Below are positions 24,442-33,800 of a stretch of 46,942 bases of DNA, in pieces (position 1 is the stretch's first letter; every line of letters starts with the position of its first letter). The notes beneath the pieces were generated by a model that ran no database searches, had not been told where the DNA came from, and saw only the letters and a program-made list of their open reading frames with translations. Source of the stretch: Limosilactobacillus gorillae (lineage in GTDB: Bacteria > Bacillota > Bacilli > Lactobacillales > Lactobacillaceae). Position numbers and translations under genes: made by a program. The stretch covers positions 1 through 46,942 of the forward strand of contig NZ_BCAH01000031.1 of NCBI RefSeq assembly GCF_001293735.1. Reading direction: 5' to 3'.

Positions 24442-24804
24442 ATGGCAGTAAAGATTAAAACTCCAGCTGGAATGATCGACATTGCTAACGACGTCATTGC
24501 GACGGTTGTTGGTGGGGCGGCCACCGATAACTACGGGGTCGTCGGAATGGCAAGTCGGAACCCCCTTAAGGATGGGGTAAACCAGATCTTGGGGCGGGAC
24601 AGTTTCCACCAAGGGGTCGTCATCCGTCAACAAGACAACGGGATTGCCGTTGACGTTTACATTATTGTTGGTTATGGCACTAAGATTTCAGCCGTATCAA
24701 AGAGCGTCCAAGAGAAGGTTAAATACAACCTGGAAGCGATGCTCGGGGTAACGGCGAATTCTGTAAACATTATGGTTCAGGGCGTACGTGTCCTGGGAGA
24801 TTAA
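24442..24804 (+). CDS. Asp23/Gls24 family protein (YloU-like)
   Basis: A 120-aa protein of the Asp23 family, the second in this window: IDIANDVIATVVGGAATDNYGV near the N-terminus, GIAVDVYIIVGYGTKI in the middle and VNIMVQGVRVL at the end. It lacks the acidic tail of the copy at 3972. Its place before the DAK-domain gene matches yloU-yloV of Bacillus, and a shared role in envelope lipid supply is possible but unproven. AAGGAGG precedes the ATG. Confidence 0.93.
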   Translation: MAVKIKTPAGMIDIANDVIATVVGGAATDNYGVVGMASRNPLKDGVNQILGRDSFHQGVVIRQQDNGIAVDVYIIVGYGTKISAVSKSVQEKVKYNLEAMLGVTANSVNIMVQGVRVLGD

Positions 24805-24830
24805 GTCGACCGAGCGGAGGAACAATAACT

Positions 24831-26528
24831 TTGGTAGTTACAACAATTACAAACCATGAATTTGGCAAGATGGTGCAGGCAGCGGCGGCAAAGCTAAACG
24901 CCCGGGCCGACTACATCAACTCGCTGAACGTCTTTCCAGTTCCGGATGGTGATACTGGGACCAACATGTCGATGTCAATGGCATCCGGAGCTAAGTACGA
25001 ACGCGATGCTACTTCAACGCAAGTGGGCGATTTAGCTAATGCGCTGGCTAAGGGCCTTCTGATGGGGGCGCGCGGGAACTCCGGGGTGATCTTATCTCAG
25101 ATTTTTCGGGGCTTTGCCAAGGGCTGCGAAGGGGCTAAAAGCCTTGATGCCAAAGGCTTCGTTGATGCATATGCTAACGGGGCTAAGACAGCCTATAAGG
25201 CAGTGATGAAGCCAACAGAAGGGACGATCCTGACCGTGGTTCGTGAATCGGCTCAGGCCGGCTTAAACGCGGTTAAAAACGGCGAACAAGATCTAGAAGT
25301 TATCATGCAAGAGATTGTAACGGCTGCCGACCTGGCACTGGAAAAAACGCCGGATCTCTTACCAGTTTTGAAGGAAGTTGGTGTGGTTGACTCCGGTGGT
25401 CAGGGGTTAGTCGTTGTCTTACATGGTTTCTTGGAAGCCTTGACCGGCCAAGTGGTGGAAGACACACTGCCGGATGCGGCTACGTTAGATGAAATGGTTA
25501 ACGTCAATCACCGCCAAAGTGCCCAGGGAAAGTTAAACCCCGATGATATTAAGTATGGCTACTGTACCCAAATGATGGTTCGCATTGGCCGCGGTAAGTC
25601 GGTTACCAAAGAATTTGATTACGATACCTTCTATAATTACCTGGCCGACCTTGGAGATTCCCTGCTGGTGATTAATGATGATGAAATCGTTAAAGTCCAT
25701 GTTCACACCGAACAACCGGATAAGGTTCTGGGCTGGGGACTCCAGTTTGGGGATCTGCAGACGATCAAGATCGATAACATGCGTTGGCAACAGGAATCGA
25801 TCATGGAGCACGATGAAGAATCAACACAAGTACCGGTTGCTGAAGTAAAAAAGACAGCTGAAAGTACCCAGGTTAAAACTGCGGTGATCGCTGTGGCCTC
25901 CGGAGACGGGGTCGAAGAACTCTTCAAGTCGCTTGGTGTAACCCACGTAATCAGTGGGGGTCAAACCATGAACCCAAGTATTGAAGACCTGGTCAACGCC
26001 GTTAACGCATCCGGGGCTAAGCAGGCCTTATTGTTACCTAATAATGGGAACATCTTCATGGCCGCCGATCAGGCAGCCGAAGTGGCTGAGGTCCCAACCA
26101 AGGTCGTTCATGCTAAGACGATCGCCCAAGGGATGAGTGCCCTCTTGGAATTTAACCCGGAAGCTTCTTTGGAAGATAATCAAGAAGCGATGGAAGAAAA
26201 CCTAGCAACTGTTAAGTCTGGTGAGGTAACAGTTGCCGTTCGTGACACCACGATCGAGGGACGAACAATCAGGGAAGGCGACTTCATGGGTATTGTAGAC
26301 GGTAAGATTACCGTTACTGATCCGGATATTGAACAGGCCGCTTCCAAGATGGTGGTAGGTATGCTGGATGAAGATAGTGAAATTGTCACGATTCTGTATG
26401 GCCAAGAAGGAACCAAGGAAGCAGCGGAACGGATTTCAGCGGCAATTGAAGCCGAAGATGATGAAATTGAAGTTCAGATTTACGAAGGAGATCAACCGGT
26501 TTACCCGTACCTGATCTCAGTTGAATAA
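24831..26528 (+). CDS. fakA: fatty acid kinase catalytic subunit FakA (DAK2 domain, YloV)
   Basis: A 565-aa protein. The N-terminal DAK2 kinase domain (about 1-200) has LNVFPVPDGDTGTNMSMS with the Mg-ATP aspartates, GARGNSGVILSQ and VDSGGQGLVVVL. A middle domain and a C-terminal FakB-interacting domain follow (IYGQEGT-like ILYGQEGTKEAAER near the end). FakA phosphorylates fatty acids held by FakB (DegV family), which is not encoded here, and the product goes to PlsX/PlsY. Start is a TTG at 24831 with GGAGGA nine bases upstream. PlsX and ACP are encoded just downstream. Confidence 0.92.
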   Translation: MVVTTITNHEFGKMVQAAAAKLNARADYINSLNVFPVPDGDTGTNMSMSMASGAKYERDATSTQVGDLANALAKGLLMGARGNSGVILSQIFRGFAKGCEGAKSLDAKGFVDAYANGAKTAYKAVMKPTEGTILTVVRESAQAGLNAVKNGEQDLEVIMQEIVTAADLALEKTPDLLPVLKEVGVVDSGGQGLVVVLHGFLEALTGQVVEDTLPDAATLDEMVNVNHRQSAQGKLNPDDIKYGYCTQMMVRIGRGKSVTKEFDYDTFYNYLADLGDSLLVINDDEIVKVHVHTEQPDKVLGWGLQFGDLQTIKIDNMRWQQESIMEHDEESTQVPVAEVKKTAESTQVKTAVIAVASGDGVEELFKSLGVTHVISGGQTMNPSIEDLVNAVNASGAKQALLLPNNGNIFMAADQAAEVAEVPTKVVHAKTIAQGMSALLEFNPEASLEDNQEAMEENLATVKSGEVTVAVRDTTIEGRTIREGDFMGIVDGKITVTDPDIEQAASKMVVGMLDEDSEIVTILYGQEGTKEAAERISAAIEAEDDEIEVQIYEGDQPVYPYLISVE

Positions 26529-26541
26529 GTAAAACCGCACG

Positions 26542-26570
26542 AGCGGGGTGGTCCACGCGGCAACCCCGCT
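26542..26570 (+). repeat. GC-rich hairpin between fakA and recG
   Basis: AGCGGGGT (26542-26549) pairs perfectly with ACCCCGCT (26563-26570) around a 13-base loop. There is no U-tract, so it is more likely an mRNA stability or processing element than a terminator. Confidence 0.5.
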
Positions 26571-26595
26571 TCTAGTGTTTAAAGGGGGGATGCAC

Positions 26596-28629
26596 ATGAA
26601 ATCCTTACAAGACCCGGTCAGTCAATTAAAGGGGGTTGGTCCCAAGATGGCTGAAAATTTAGCGACCCTGGGGATCAAGACAGTTGGTGACTTGCTAACC
26701 CATTATCCATCTCGCTATGACGATTTTGCACCGACCGACTTATCAGTGGCAAAGGATAAGCAAAAGGTAACGGTTAAGGGAACTGTTGTGTCTGACCCCC
26801 TAATGTCTCGTTATGGTTATCGGCGCTCGCGGCTATCTTTTCGCCTGATGGTTGGTCCGGGTGTGGTTAACGTAGTGTATTTTAACCAACCTTACTTAAA
26901 GAAGCAGGTTGAACGGAGCCAGGACGTGACCGTGTTGGGAACTTGGGACGCACCTCGCCAGCAAGTCCTGGGGACTAAGCTAATTGCTAAAGGTAGCAAG
27001 GCCCAGGCTATTGGAGCTACCTACCCGGCTAACAAGCACGTTCGCCAGGCAACGTTGCGCAAACTAATCGCCCAAGCTTTTGAACAGTACCAAAACGTAA
27101 TTGCAACTCTTTTACCGATTAGTTTGCGTCAGCGCTATCAGCTGATGGAGCGGCGTGAGATGATCAAGCAGATGCATTTTCCAAGTGATACCACGATGGC
27201 CGAGGCCGCTAAGCGAACAGCAGCCTTTGAAGAATTCTTCTTGTTTGAGCTCCGTTTGCAAGCGATCCGGCGGGCTAACCGTAAGGACGAGGGGCTTAAG
27301 ATCTTATACAATAATGATGACCTACGTGCCTTCATTAAGACGATTCCCTTTGAACTGACGGGGGCTCAAAAGCGAGTGGTTAACGAGATTTGCCGTGACC
27401 TGCGTTCGCCCTACCAGATGAACCGTCTTTTGCAGGGGGACGTTGGGTCTGGAAAGACGATTGTAGCCGCGATTGCTGTAATGGCGACCGTTTTAGCGGG
27501 CTATCAGGTTGCACTGATGGCACCAACGGAAATTTTGGCTTCCCAGCACGCTGAAAAGTTGATTAAGGTCTTTAACGGAACTCACGTCAAGGTTGCCTTG
27601 TTGACCGGGGCGATGACGACCAAGCAACGTCACCAGCTGACAAGAGAAATCAAGACTGGTCAGTTAAACTTAATCGTGGGGACCCACGCACTGATTCAAA
27701 ATGGGGTCGATTACGCTAACCTGGGGCTTGTAATTATTGATGAGCAGCACCGCTTCGGAGTTAACCAGCGCCAGCAGCTGCGGGAAAAAGGAGAACGCCC
27801 CGACGTTTTGGCAATGACGGCAACCCCGATTCCACGAACCCTGGCAATCACGGCCTACGGGGAAATGGATGTTTCGGTGATTGACGAGCTCCCCGCCGGA
27901 CGCCAGCCAATCAAGACAACCTGGCTTAAAGGAAATCAAGCCAATAGTGCCCTAGATTTTTTGGATCGGCAACTAAGAGCGGGGGCCCAGGCTTACGTGG
28001 TGTCTCCCCTGATTGAAGAGTCCGAAAGCTTGGATGTCAAGAATGCCACCGATTTGTACACCCGCTTCAAGGAGCACTTTAGTCCTGAATATAAGGTGGG
28101 CCTTTTGCATGGTCGAATGAGTAACGACGAAAAGGCAACCGTGATGCATGATTTTCAGGCTGGTAAGGTTCAGGTGATGGTAGCCACCACAGTGATTGAA
28201 GTTGGTGTAGATAACCCCAACGCCACCGTGATGCTAATTTATGATGCTGACCGTTTTGGCTTAGCTCAGCTTCACCAGTTGCGGGGCCGGGTTGGCCGGG
28301 GAAAGAGCCAATCGTACTGTCTTTTAGTAGCCGACCCGAAGACCGATGAAGGAACAGCTCGGATGGAGACGATGGTGGCCACCACCGATGGTTTTGAAGT
28401 AGCCCAAAAAGACCTGGAGTTACGCGGGGCTGGTGACGTTTTAGGAGCTCGCCAATCAGGGATGCCTGATTTTAAAGTTGGTGATCCGGTCGGTGACCTG
28501 AAGATGCTTCAGATTGCCCGGGCTGACGCTGGCAGCCTTTTGGCTACCCCAGGTTGGGATGACAAGGATGAAAACCAGCCCCTAGTCTTATACCTTAAGC
28601 GCCATCAGTTAGAAACTCATTTTGATTAG
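26596..28629 (+). CDS. recG: ATP-dependent DNA helicase RecG
   Basis: A 677-aa branch-migrating helicase for Holliday junctions and stalled forks. The N-terminal wedge/OB domain (about 1-230) has QLKGVGPKMAENLATLGI and LLTHYPSRYDD. The helicase core has motif I LLQGDVGSGKTIVAA, motif II DEQHRFG, MTATPIPRTLA (motif III), ATTVIEVGVDNPNA and QLRGRVGRGKSQSYC. Start is the ATG at 26596, six bases after GGGGGG; ATG at 26590 sits too close to it. plsX follows after 10 bases. Confidence 0.96.
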   Translation: MKSLQDPVSQLKGVGPKMAENLATLGIKTVGDLLTHYPSRYDDFAPTDLSVAKDKQKVTVKGTVVSDPLMSRYGYRRSRLSFRLMVGPGVVNVVYFNQPYLKKQVERSQDVTVLGTWDAPRQQVLGTKLIAKGSKAQAIGATYPANKHVRQATLRKLIAQAFEQYQNVIATLLPISLRQRYQLMERREMIKQMHFPSDTTMAEAAKRTAAFEEFFLFELRLQAIRRANRKDEGLKILYNNDDLRAFIKTIPFELTGAQKRVVNEICRDLRSPYQMNRLLQGDVGSGKTIVAAIAVMATVLAGYQVALMAPTEILASQHAEKLIKVFNGTHVKVALLTGAMTTKQRHQLTREIKTGQLNLIVGTHALIQNGVDYANLGLVIIDEQHRFGVNQRQQLREKGERPDVLAMTATPIPRTLAITAYGEMDVSVIDELPAGRQPIKTTWLKGNQANSALDFLDRQLRAGAQAYVVSPLIEESESLDVKNATDLYTRFKEHFSPEYKVGLLHGRMSNDEKATVMHDFQAGKVQVMVATTVIEVGVDNPNATVMLIYDADRFGLAQLHQLRGRVGRGKSQSYCLLVADPKTDEGTARMETMVATTDGFEVAQKDLELRGAGDVLGARQSGMPDFKVGDPVGDLKMLQIARADAGSLLATPGWDDKDENQPLVLYLKRHQLETHFD

Positions 28630-28639
28630 GAGAGAGAAA

Positions 28640-29677
28640 ATGAAAATTGCAGTTGACGCCATGGGCGGCGATAACGCCCCGGCAGTTGTTGTTGAAGGGG
28701 TCGAACGGGCCCGAGATCGGTTTGCAGACGTTGAATTTGACTTATATGGGGATTCCAAATTAGTTCAACCACTAATTAATGATTCCACCCGGATCAACCT
28801 GATTGAGACCACCGAAGTGATTGAAATGGGTGAAGAACCAGTTCGAGCTATCCGCAAGAAGAAGGATTCATCAATTGTCCGGGCCGCTACGGCAGTTAAG
28901 GAAGGCCAAGCTGATGCTTTTTTCTCCGCTGGTAACACCGGTGCGATTTTAGCCGCGGGTCTGTTTATCGTTGGACGAATCAAGGGGATTGACCGACCGG
29001 GATTGACCTCAATTTTACCGATTGCTAAGCCCGGTAGTGACAGGAAAAACTTTGTATACCTAGACTCCGGGGCTAACGCTGAAATCAAGGAAAAAAATAT
29101 GCTTCAGTTTGCCGAATTAGGCCGTTTTTACGCCGAAAATGTCCTTCAGGTTGAAAACCCTCGGGTTGCTCTCTTAAATAACGGGGCCGAGGAAGATAAG
29201 GGCGACCGTCTTCACAAAGAGGTTCACCAGCAGCTTAAGGCCGAAGAGGACCTTAACTTTGTGGGTAACGTTGAAGCTAGTGAACTTTTGGCCGGCAAGG
29301 CCGACGTTATCGTTTCTGATGGCTGGACAGCTAACGCAGCCTTAAAGGCCACCGAAGGTACTGCTAAGATGGTACTGTTGCTGATTAAAAACGGGATTGA
29401 AAATGGTGGCTTGCGGGCTAAACTTGGCTACCTGTTTTTAAAGCCAGTCTTTAAGAAGATTGCTAAGCTGATGGGAACGTCAACGTACGGGGGAGCCGTC
29501 TTATTAGGATTAAAAGCTCCGGTTGTTAAGACCCACGGATCTACCGACGCTTTGGCGGTTGAAAACACGATTGCCCAAATTCGAACTATGATTTCAAGCG
29601 GAGTAATTGAAAAGACAGTTAAATACTTTGGCCAGGTCCAATCCGAGGAAAGCATGGACAAGCCAGATAAAAACTAA
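28640..29677 (+). CDS. plsX: phosphate acyltransferase PlsX
   Basis: A 345-aa peripheral membrane enzyme making acyl-phosphate from acyl-ACP for phosphatidic acid synthesis. It begins with the family signature MKIAVDAMGGDNAPAVVVEG; FSAGNTGAILAAG, LDSGANAEIKEKN and VVSDGWTANA-like VSDGWTANAALKATEG are all present. A strong AGGAGAG precedes the ATG at 28640. It is followed by acpP, the partner substrate carrier. No fapR gene lies upstream, unlike in Bacillus. Confidence 0.96.
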   Translation: MKIAVDAMGGDNAPAVVVEGVERARDRFADVEFDLYGDSKLVQPLINDSTRINLIETTEVIEMGEEPVRAIRKKKDSSIVRAATAVKEGQADAFFSAGNTGAILAAGLFIVGRIKGIDRPGLTSILPIAKPGSDRKNFVYLDSGANAEIKEKNMLQFAELGRFYAENVLQVENPRVALLNNGAEEDKGDRLHKEVHQQLKAEEDLNFVGNVEASELLAGKADVIVSDGWTANAALKATEGTAKMVLLLIKNGIENGGLRAKLGYLFLKPVFKKIAKLMGTSTYGGAVLLGLKAPVVKTHGSTDALAVENTIAQIRTMISSGVIEKTVKYFGQVQSEESMDKPDKN

Positions 29678-29719
29678 TAGAATAAGGTAGTTAGTTTAGA
29701 TAAAAGAGGTATTGAAAGA

Positions 29720-29965
29720 ATGGATAAGAAGGAAATCTTTGATACGGTCTCGTCAATCGTGGCCGACCACTTTGATGTCGATCGGGCTAAGATCACCGAT
29801 GACCTGAATTTGAAGACCGATCTGAACGCTGATTCCATTGACTTTGTGGAATTTGTTCTCGAGGTCGAAGACACCTTCGGCGCAGAAATTGAGGACAGTG
29901 AAGCTGAAAAACTCAGTACCATTGGTGAGGTAGTGGATTATATCGCTGATCACCAAAAGGACTAA
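29720..29965 (+). CDS. acpP: acyl carrier protein
   Basis: An 81-aa acidic four-helix carrier. The phosphopantetheine attachment serine is in DLNADSIDFVEFVLEVED; the motif reads DSID rather than the more common DSLD. It carries fatty acyl chains for PlsX and the FAS II enzymes. It lies about 40 bases after plsX and ends at a terminator. Lactobacilli often have a second ACP in the fab cluster, so this copy may serve mainly PlsX (inference). Confidence 0.94.
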   Translation: MDKKEIFDTVSSIVADHFDVDRAKITDDLNLKTDLNADSIDFVEFVLEVEDTFGAEIEDSEAEKLSTIGEVVDYIADHQKD

Positions 29966-29984
29966 CGTTGGTACGAACAAGAGG

Positions 29985-30016
29985 GGTCGCGATCAAATTG
30001 CTCGCGCCTTTTTTTT
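29985..30016 (+). terminator. terminator of plsX-acpP
   Basis: GG(T)CGCGA (29985-29992) pairs with TCGCGCC (30002-30008) with one bulged T, followed by eight T. Confidence 0.85.
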
Positions 30017-30057
30017 AGAAAAAAACAAACTACCTTATTTTTAAGGACTTACACGGT

Positions 30058-30111
30058 ATTCGGTCTGTGATAAGGGGTTGTGAGCTCACGACCCCCTATC
30101 AGAGGCCCGAT
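30058..30111 (+). repeat. long inverted repeat in the rnc leader, candidate RNase III site
   Basis: The two halves, centred on GAGCTC at 30082-30087, are complementary over 27 positions with three mismatches (30073/30096, 30067/30102, 30061/30108) and three G-U pairs. The RNA would form a rod of more than 20 bp with a very small loop, ending 17 bases before the rnc ATG. There is no U-tract. A stem of this length is the typical RNase III substrate. Confidence 0.7.
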
Positions 30112-30128
30112 CAGAAAGGACGGACACG

Positions 30129-30827
30129 ATGATTACTGAATTACAGGATTACCTAGCTAAAACCTATGGGATTAATTTTAAGAACACGGATCTACTTGCT
30201 GAGGCTTTTACCCAGGCATCGTACGTTAACGAGCATCCCCACCAAAATCTAAAGTACTACGAACGAATTGAGTTTTTGGGGGATGCAGTCCTGCAGTTAT
30301 TTGTCTCCGAGTACATTTACAAGCGCTATCCAGAGTTACCACAGGGGAAGTTGACCCGTTTGCGGGCGGCCATGGTTTGCGAGGACTCCTTCTCTAAGTT
30401 TGCTAAGGAATGTCACTTCGATCAGTACATTCGTCTTGGTAAGGGGGAGGAAATGGCTGGTGCCCGGGACCGGGCCAGCCTTTTGTGTGATATTTTCGAA
30501 TCCTTCATCGGGGCCTTGTACCTTGACCAGGGGCGCCAGGCGGTAGAAAAGTTCATCCATACTGTCATTTTCCCTAAGTTAGATATGGGCTGGTTCGACC
30601 ACGCTGTTGATGCTAAGACTAGCCTGCAAGAATTTCTGCAGCGTAATGGGGATGTTGATATTGAGTACCGTCTCTTAAGTGAAGGGGGAACGGAAAACGA
30701 CCCAATCTTTACCGTTGAAGTAACAGTTGACGGTAAGGTCGTTGCAAACGGACAAGGCAGTTCTAAAAAGCACGCGGAAATGGATGCCGCAAAACATGCG
30801 TTACAAAAACTACGAATGGACAAGTAG
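30129..30827 (+). CDS. rnc: ribonuclease III
   Basis: A 232-aa double-strand-specific endoribonuclease that processes rRNA precursors. The N-terminal RNase III domain has the signature NLKYYERIEFLGDAVLQLFV with catalytic Glu and Asp, and CDIFESFIGALYLDQG with the second Asp and Glu. The C-terminal dsRNA-binding domain (about 155-230) starts at TSLQEFLQRNG and ends GQGSSKKHAEMDAAKHAL. The leader before it holds a long inverted repeat. smc follows after 13 bases. Confidence 0.97.
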   Translation: MITELQDYLAKTYGINFKNTDLLAEAFTQASYVNEHPHQNLKYYERIEFLGDAVLQLFVSEYIYKRYPELPQGKLTRLRAAMVCEDSFSKFAKECHFDQYIRLGKGEEMAGARDRASLLCDIFESFIGALYLDQGRQAVEKFIHTVIFPKLDMGWFDHAVDAKTSLQEFLQRNGDVDIEYRLLSEGGTENDPIFTVEVTVDGKVVANGQGSSKKHAEMDAAKHALQKLRMDK

Positions 30828-30840
30828 GAGTTGATCACCC

Positions 30841-33800
30841 ATGCGACTACTTTCACTAGAAATCGAAGGCTTTAAATCCTTTGCCGATAAAACCGTAATT
30901 GATTTTCGACCAGGGATGACCGGAATCATTGGCCCTAACGGGAGCGGAAAGAGTAACATTATTGAAGCAATCCGTTGGGTAATGGGGGAGCAGTCTGCCA
31001 AAACCTTACGGGGAGACAAAATGGCTGACGTCATTTTTAACGGAGCGGCCGATCGTAAGCCCCTTAACCGGGCCCAGGTGAAGATCACCCTTGATAACGG
31101 TGACCACTACTTAGAATCAGAGTTTACGGAGCTAACGGTGACCCGACGTTTGTACCGTAACGGGGATTCTGAGTACCTAATAAACGACCACCCGGTACGT
31201 CTAAAGGACATCGTTGACCTGTTCATTGATTCGGGGATTGGACGGGAATCATTTTCGATCATCTCACAGGGTCAGGTGGCTGCCATTTTCAATGGGAAGC
31301 CAGCCGATCGGCGCGAGGTGATTGAAACCGTCGCTGGGGTAGCTAAGTACAAGCAAAATAAGAAGGCGGCTGAAAAGCGGCTTTTGACAACCAATGATAA
31401 TCTCAACCGAGTTAATGACATAATCGCCGAAATTGAAGGCCGGCTTACCCCATTGGCTGAGGAGAGTGCCTTAGCTGAAGAGTACTTGGAGCAACGTGGG
31501 CGCCTCGACCGCTTGGATCGCACTCAAACGGTACGCCAAGCCCGACTTAATCAAGAGCGTCTTGCCCAGGTGAGCCAACAACTTATTGATGGACAGGACA
31601 TGACAGATCAATATGATCGAAGGGCTAAAGCTGCTAGCCAGCGTCAGGCAACCTTACAAGCTAGTCGTCGTCAGATGGTAACGGTTCGTGATGACCACCA
31701 AGCCAAGCTCTTATTAGCAACACAGACGATCGCTAAGCTGGAAAATCAGCAGTCCCTTTCATCTGTGCGTAAGGAACAGCGTCAGGCAGAGCATGACCGC
31801 CTCACTGACCGGCAAACGGAATTAGAGGGGCGCCGGACGGTCTTAAACAATCAATTACAAGAGGTTGAGGAACGAATTAATCAACGTGACCAAGAGATTA
31901 AGGACCATCAAACTCAGCTACGCCAGCTGAAGACGATGAGCGCCGAGGAACGAGCGGCCCAGCTAACGGATAAAATTGAAAAGCTCCGCAATCAACAGGT
32001 TGACTTGATGCAAGAGCAGACCACGATTCAAAACAATCAACTCTTTTTGAAGCGTGATTACCAGCGTAACGTGAGCCAGCGGGAGGCCGGTGCCTCAGCC
32101 TTAGAGGCGGCCAAACAAAAGCTGGCGGATCTAAATGGGAAAGCAAGAGACCAGGCGGCGGTAGCTCAAAAAGCGCAGGAAGAAGCACGGGCAGTAGTGG
32201 ACCGCTATAGCCAGGAGCAAGCTAACCAAGTTAAGCTAGAACAGCAATACGAGCAGACGTCACGTCAGTGGTATCAGGCCTTAGGGGATGTTTCATCCGC
32301 TGAGAGTCGGATTAAGAGCTACCGGGCGATGGCGGCTGATTATACTGGTTACTATCATGGGGTACAGCAGGTCTTGAAGCATCGGCAATCTTATCCGGGA
32401 TTATTTGGGGCGGTTAGCGAACTGATTGAAGTTCCCACCCAATATACGATGGCGATTGAAACTGTTTTAGGAGGCCAGCTTCAGCAATTAGTGGTTGATC
32501 ACCAGGGAACTGGGAAGCAGATCATTCAGGACTTAATTCAGACCCGGGGGGGCCGGGTAACGATATTACCGCTAGACAGCTTACGGGGGGGTTATGCTCC
32601 CCGTAACCTAGCTAACTTGAACCAACTCCCTGGCTTCATTGGCCGGGCTGGGGACCTAATTTCCTTTGACCCCCGTTTTCAAATTGTGGTCGATCACCTG
32701 CTGGCCAATACTGTGGTGGTTGATACCTTGGACAATGCAACTCAGGTGGCTAGGGTGGGTCAGCACCAGGTTCGGGTGGTAACCTTAGACGGCCAGCTGA
32801 TTAATGCGTCAGGGGCGATGACTGGAGGGGCTAATCGAAACCAACGGACTGGCCTCTTACGTCAGCGTCAGCAACTAGAGGAACTACAAGGGGCCCTTCA
32901 AAAAGTTCAAGCCACAGCTAGTCAACTGGAGGTGCAGGTGAAGCGTCTTCAAGAGGCACGTCAGGCCAGTCAAGCTAGCCGTGACACCCTGGAACAGGAA
33001 CTGTCCCGGGTGCGCAGTGAGGCCAATCAGCAACAGAGCAGTGCTCAACGTTTAAATGACCAAGTGAAGGCTGCCAAACAAGAAGTAACGGCGCTTGAGT
33101 TTCAATCCAACCAGCAAAACGACCAGCAGGCCGCCTACCAGACCCGGGTTGAGGAGGCCAACGTTAATGCTGAGCGGGTTGAAAAGGAATTAACCCGGGT
33201 TAAGCAGGAAACGGTGCAGGCCCAAGAACAATTAACCGCCCTTCAATCCAATGCGGCAAGCCAAAATGAGCAGGTGCATGAGCTCAGTCAGTTCTTAGCA
33301 GTGGCCAAGGCCCGTCGGGAACAAGATCAGGCCCAGCAGGAGGGGCTCCAGACACAGTTAGAAGAGGTTCAAGCTTCCCTTGATGAAGCAGGAGAAGCCC
33401 TGACCCACTTAGCCGAGCAAGACGTCACGATGGATGCCGAGCATGAATCGAGCCAGTCTGCTCTGGCGAAAGCCAAAGACGAGCTTAAAGAGCACCAAGA
33501 GGCGGTTGAAGCCGTTACTGATCAGTTGGATCAGCTTGAAGAGGAACTCAAGAAGGTTAATCAGGAGGCCCAACGACTACAGGACCTCTCGAAGGTGGCC
33601 ATGGGTGAACAGACCCGGTTGGCAGCTGAAAAGGCCCAACTAGAGGTGACGATTGACCAGGCTCTTAATCACTTGAGTGAACGCTACCAAATGACCCTGG
33701 ATGCAGCCAGTCAGGACATGGCCGAGCTGGCCGATGAGGAGTTGGCCCGCCAAATTAAGCTCTTAAACCGGGGAATTGCCGATCTTGGCGATGTCAACAC

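Noticed and set aside
26542-26570. Terminator between fakA and recG
   Set aside because: The stem is perfect, but the following bases (TCTAGTG) give no U-tract.
30058-30111. Terminator or mobile-element end before rnc
   Set aside because: It has no T-run, no target duplication and no transposase remnant, and acpP already has a proper terminator upstream.
30422-30856. 144-aa frame on the minus strand inside rnc
   Set aside because: It is antisense to a fully conserved rnc reading frame and is rich in Ser, Arg and Cys, as expected of a shadow frame.
32905-33600. Repeats in the smc coding region
   Set aside because: Repetitive CAG/CAA and GAA codons reflect the coiled coil, not a DNA repeat element.
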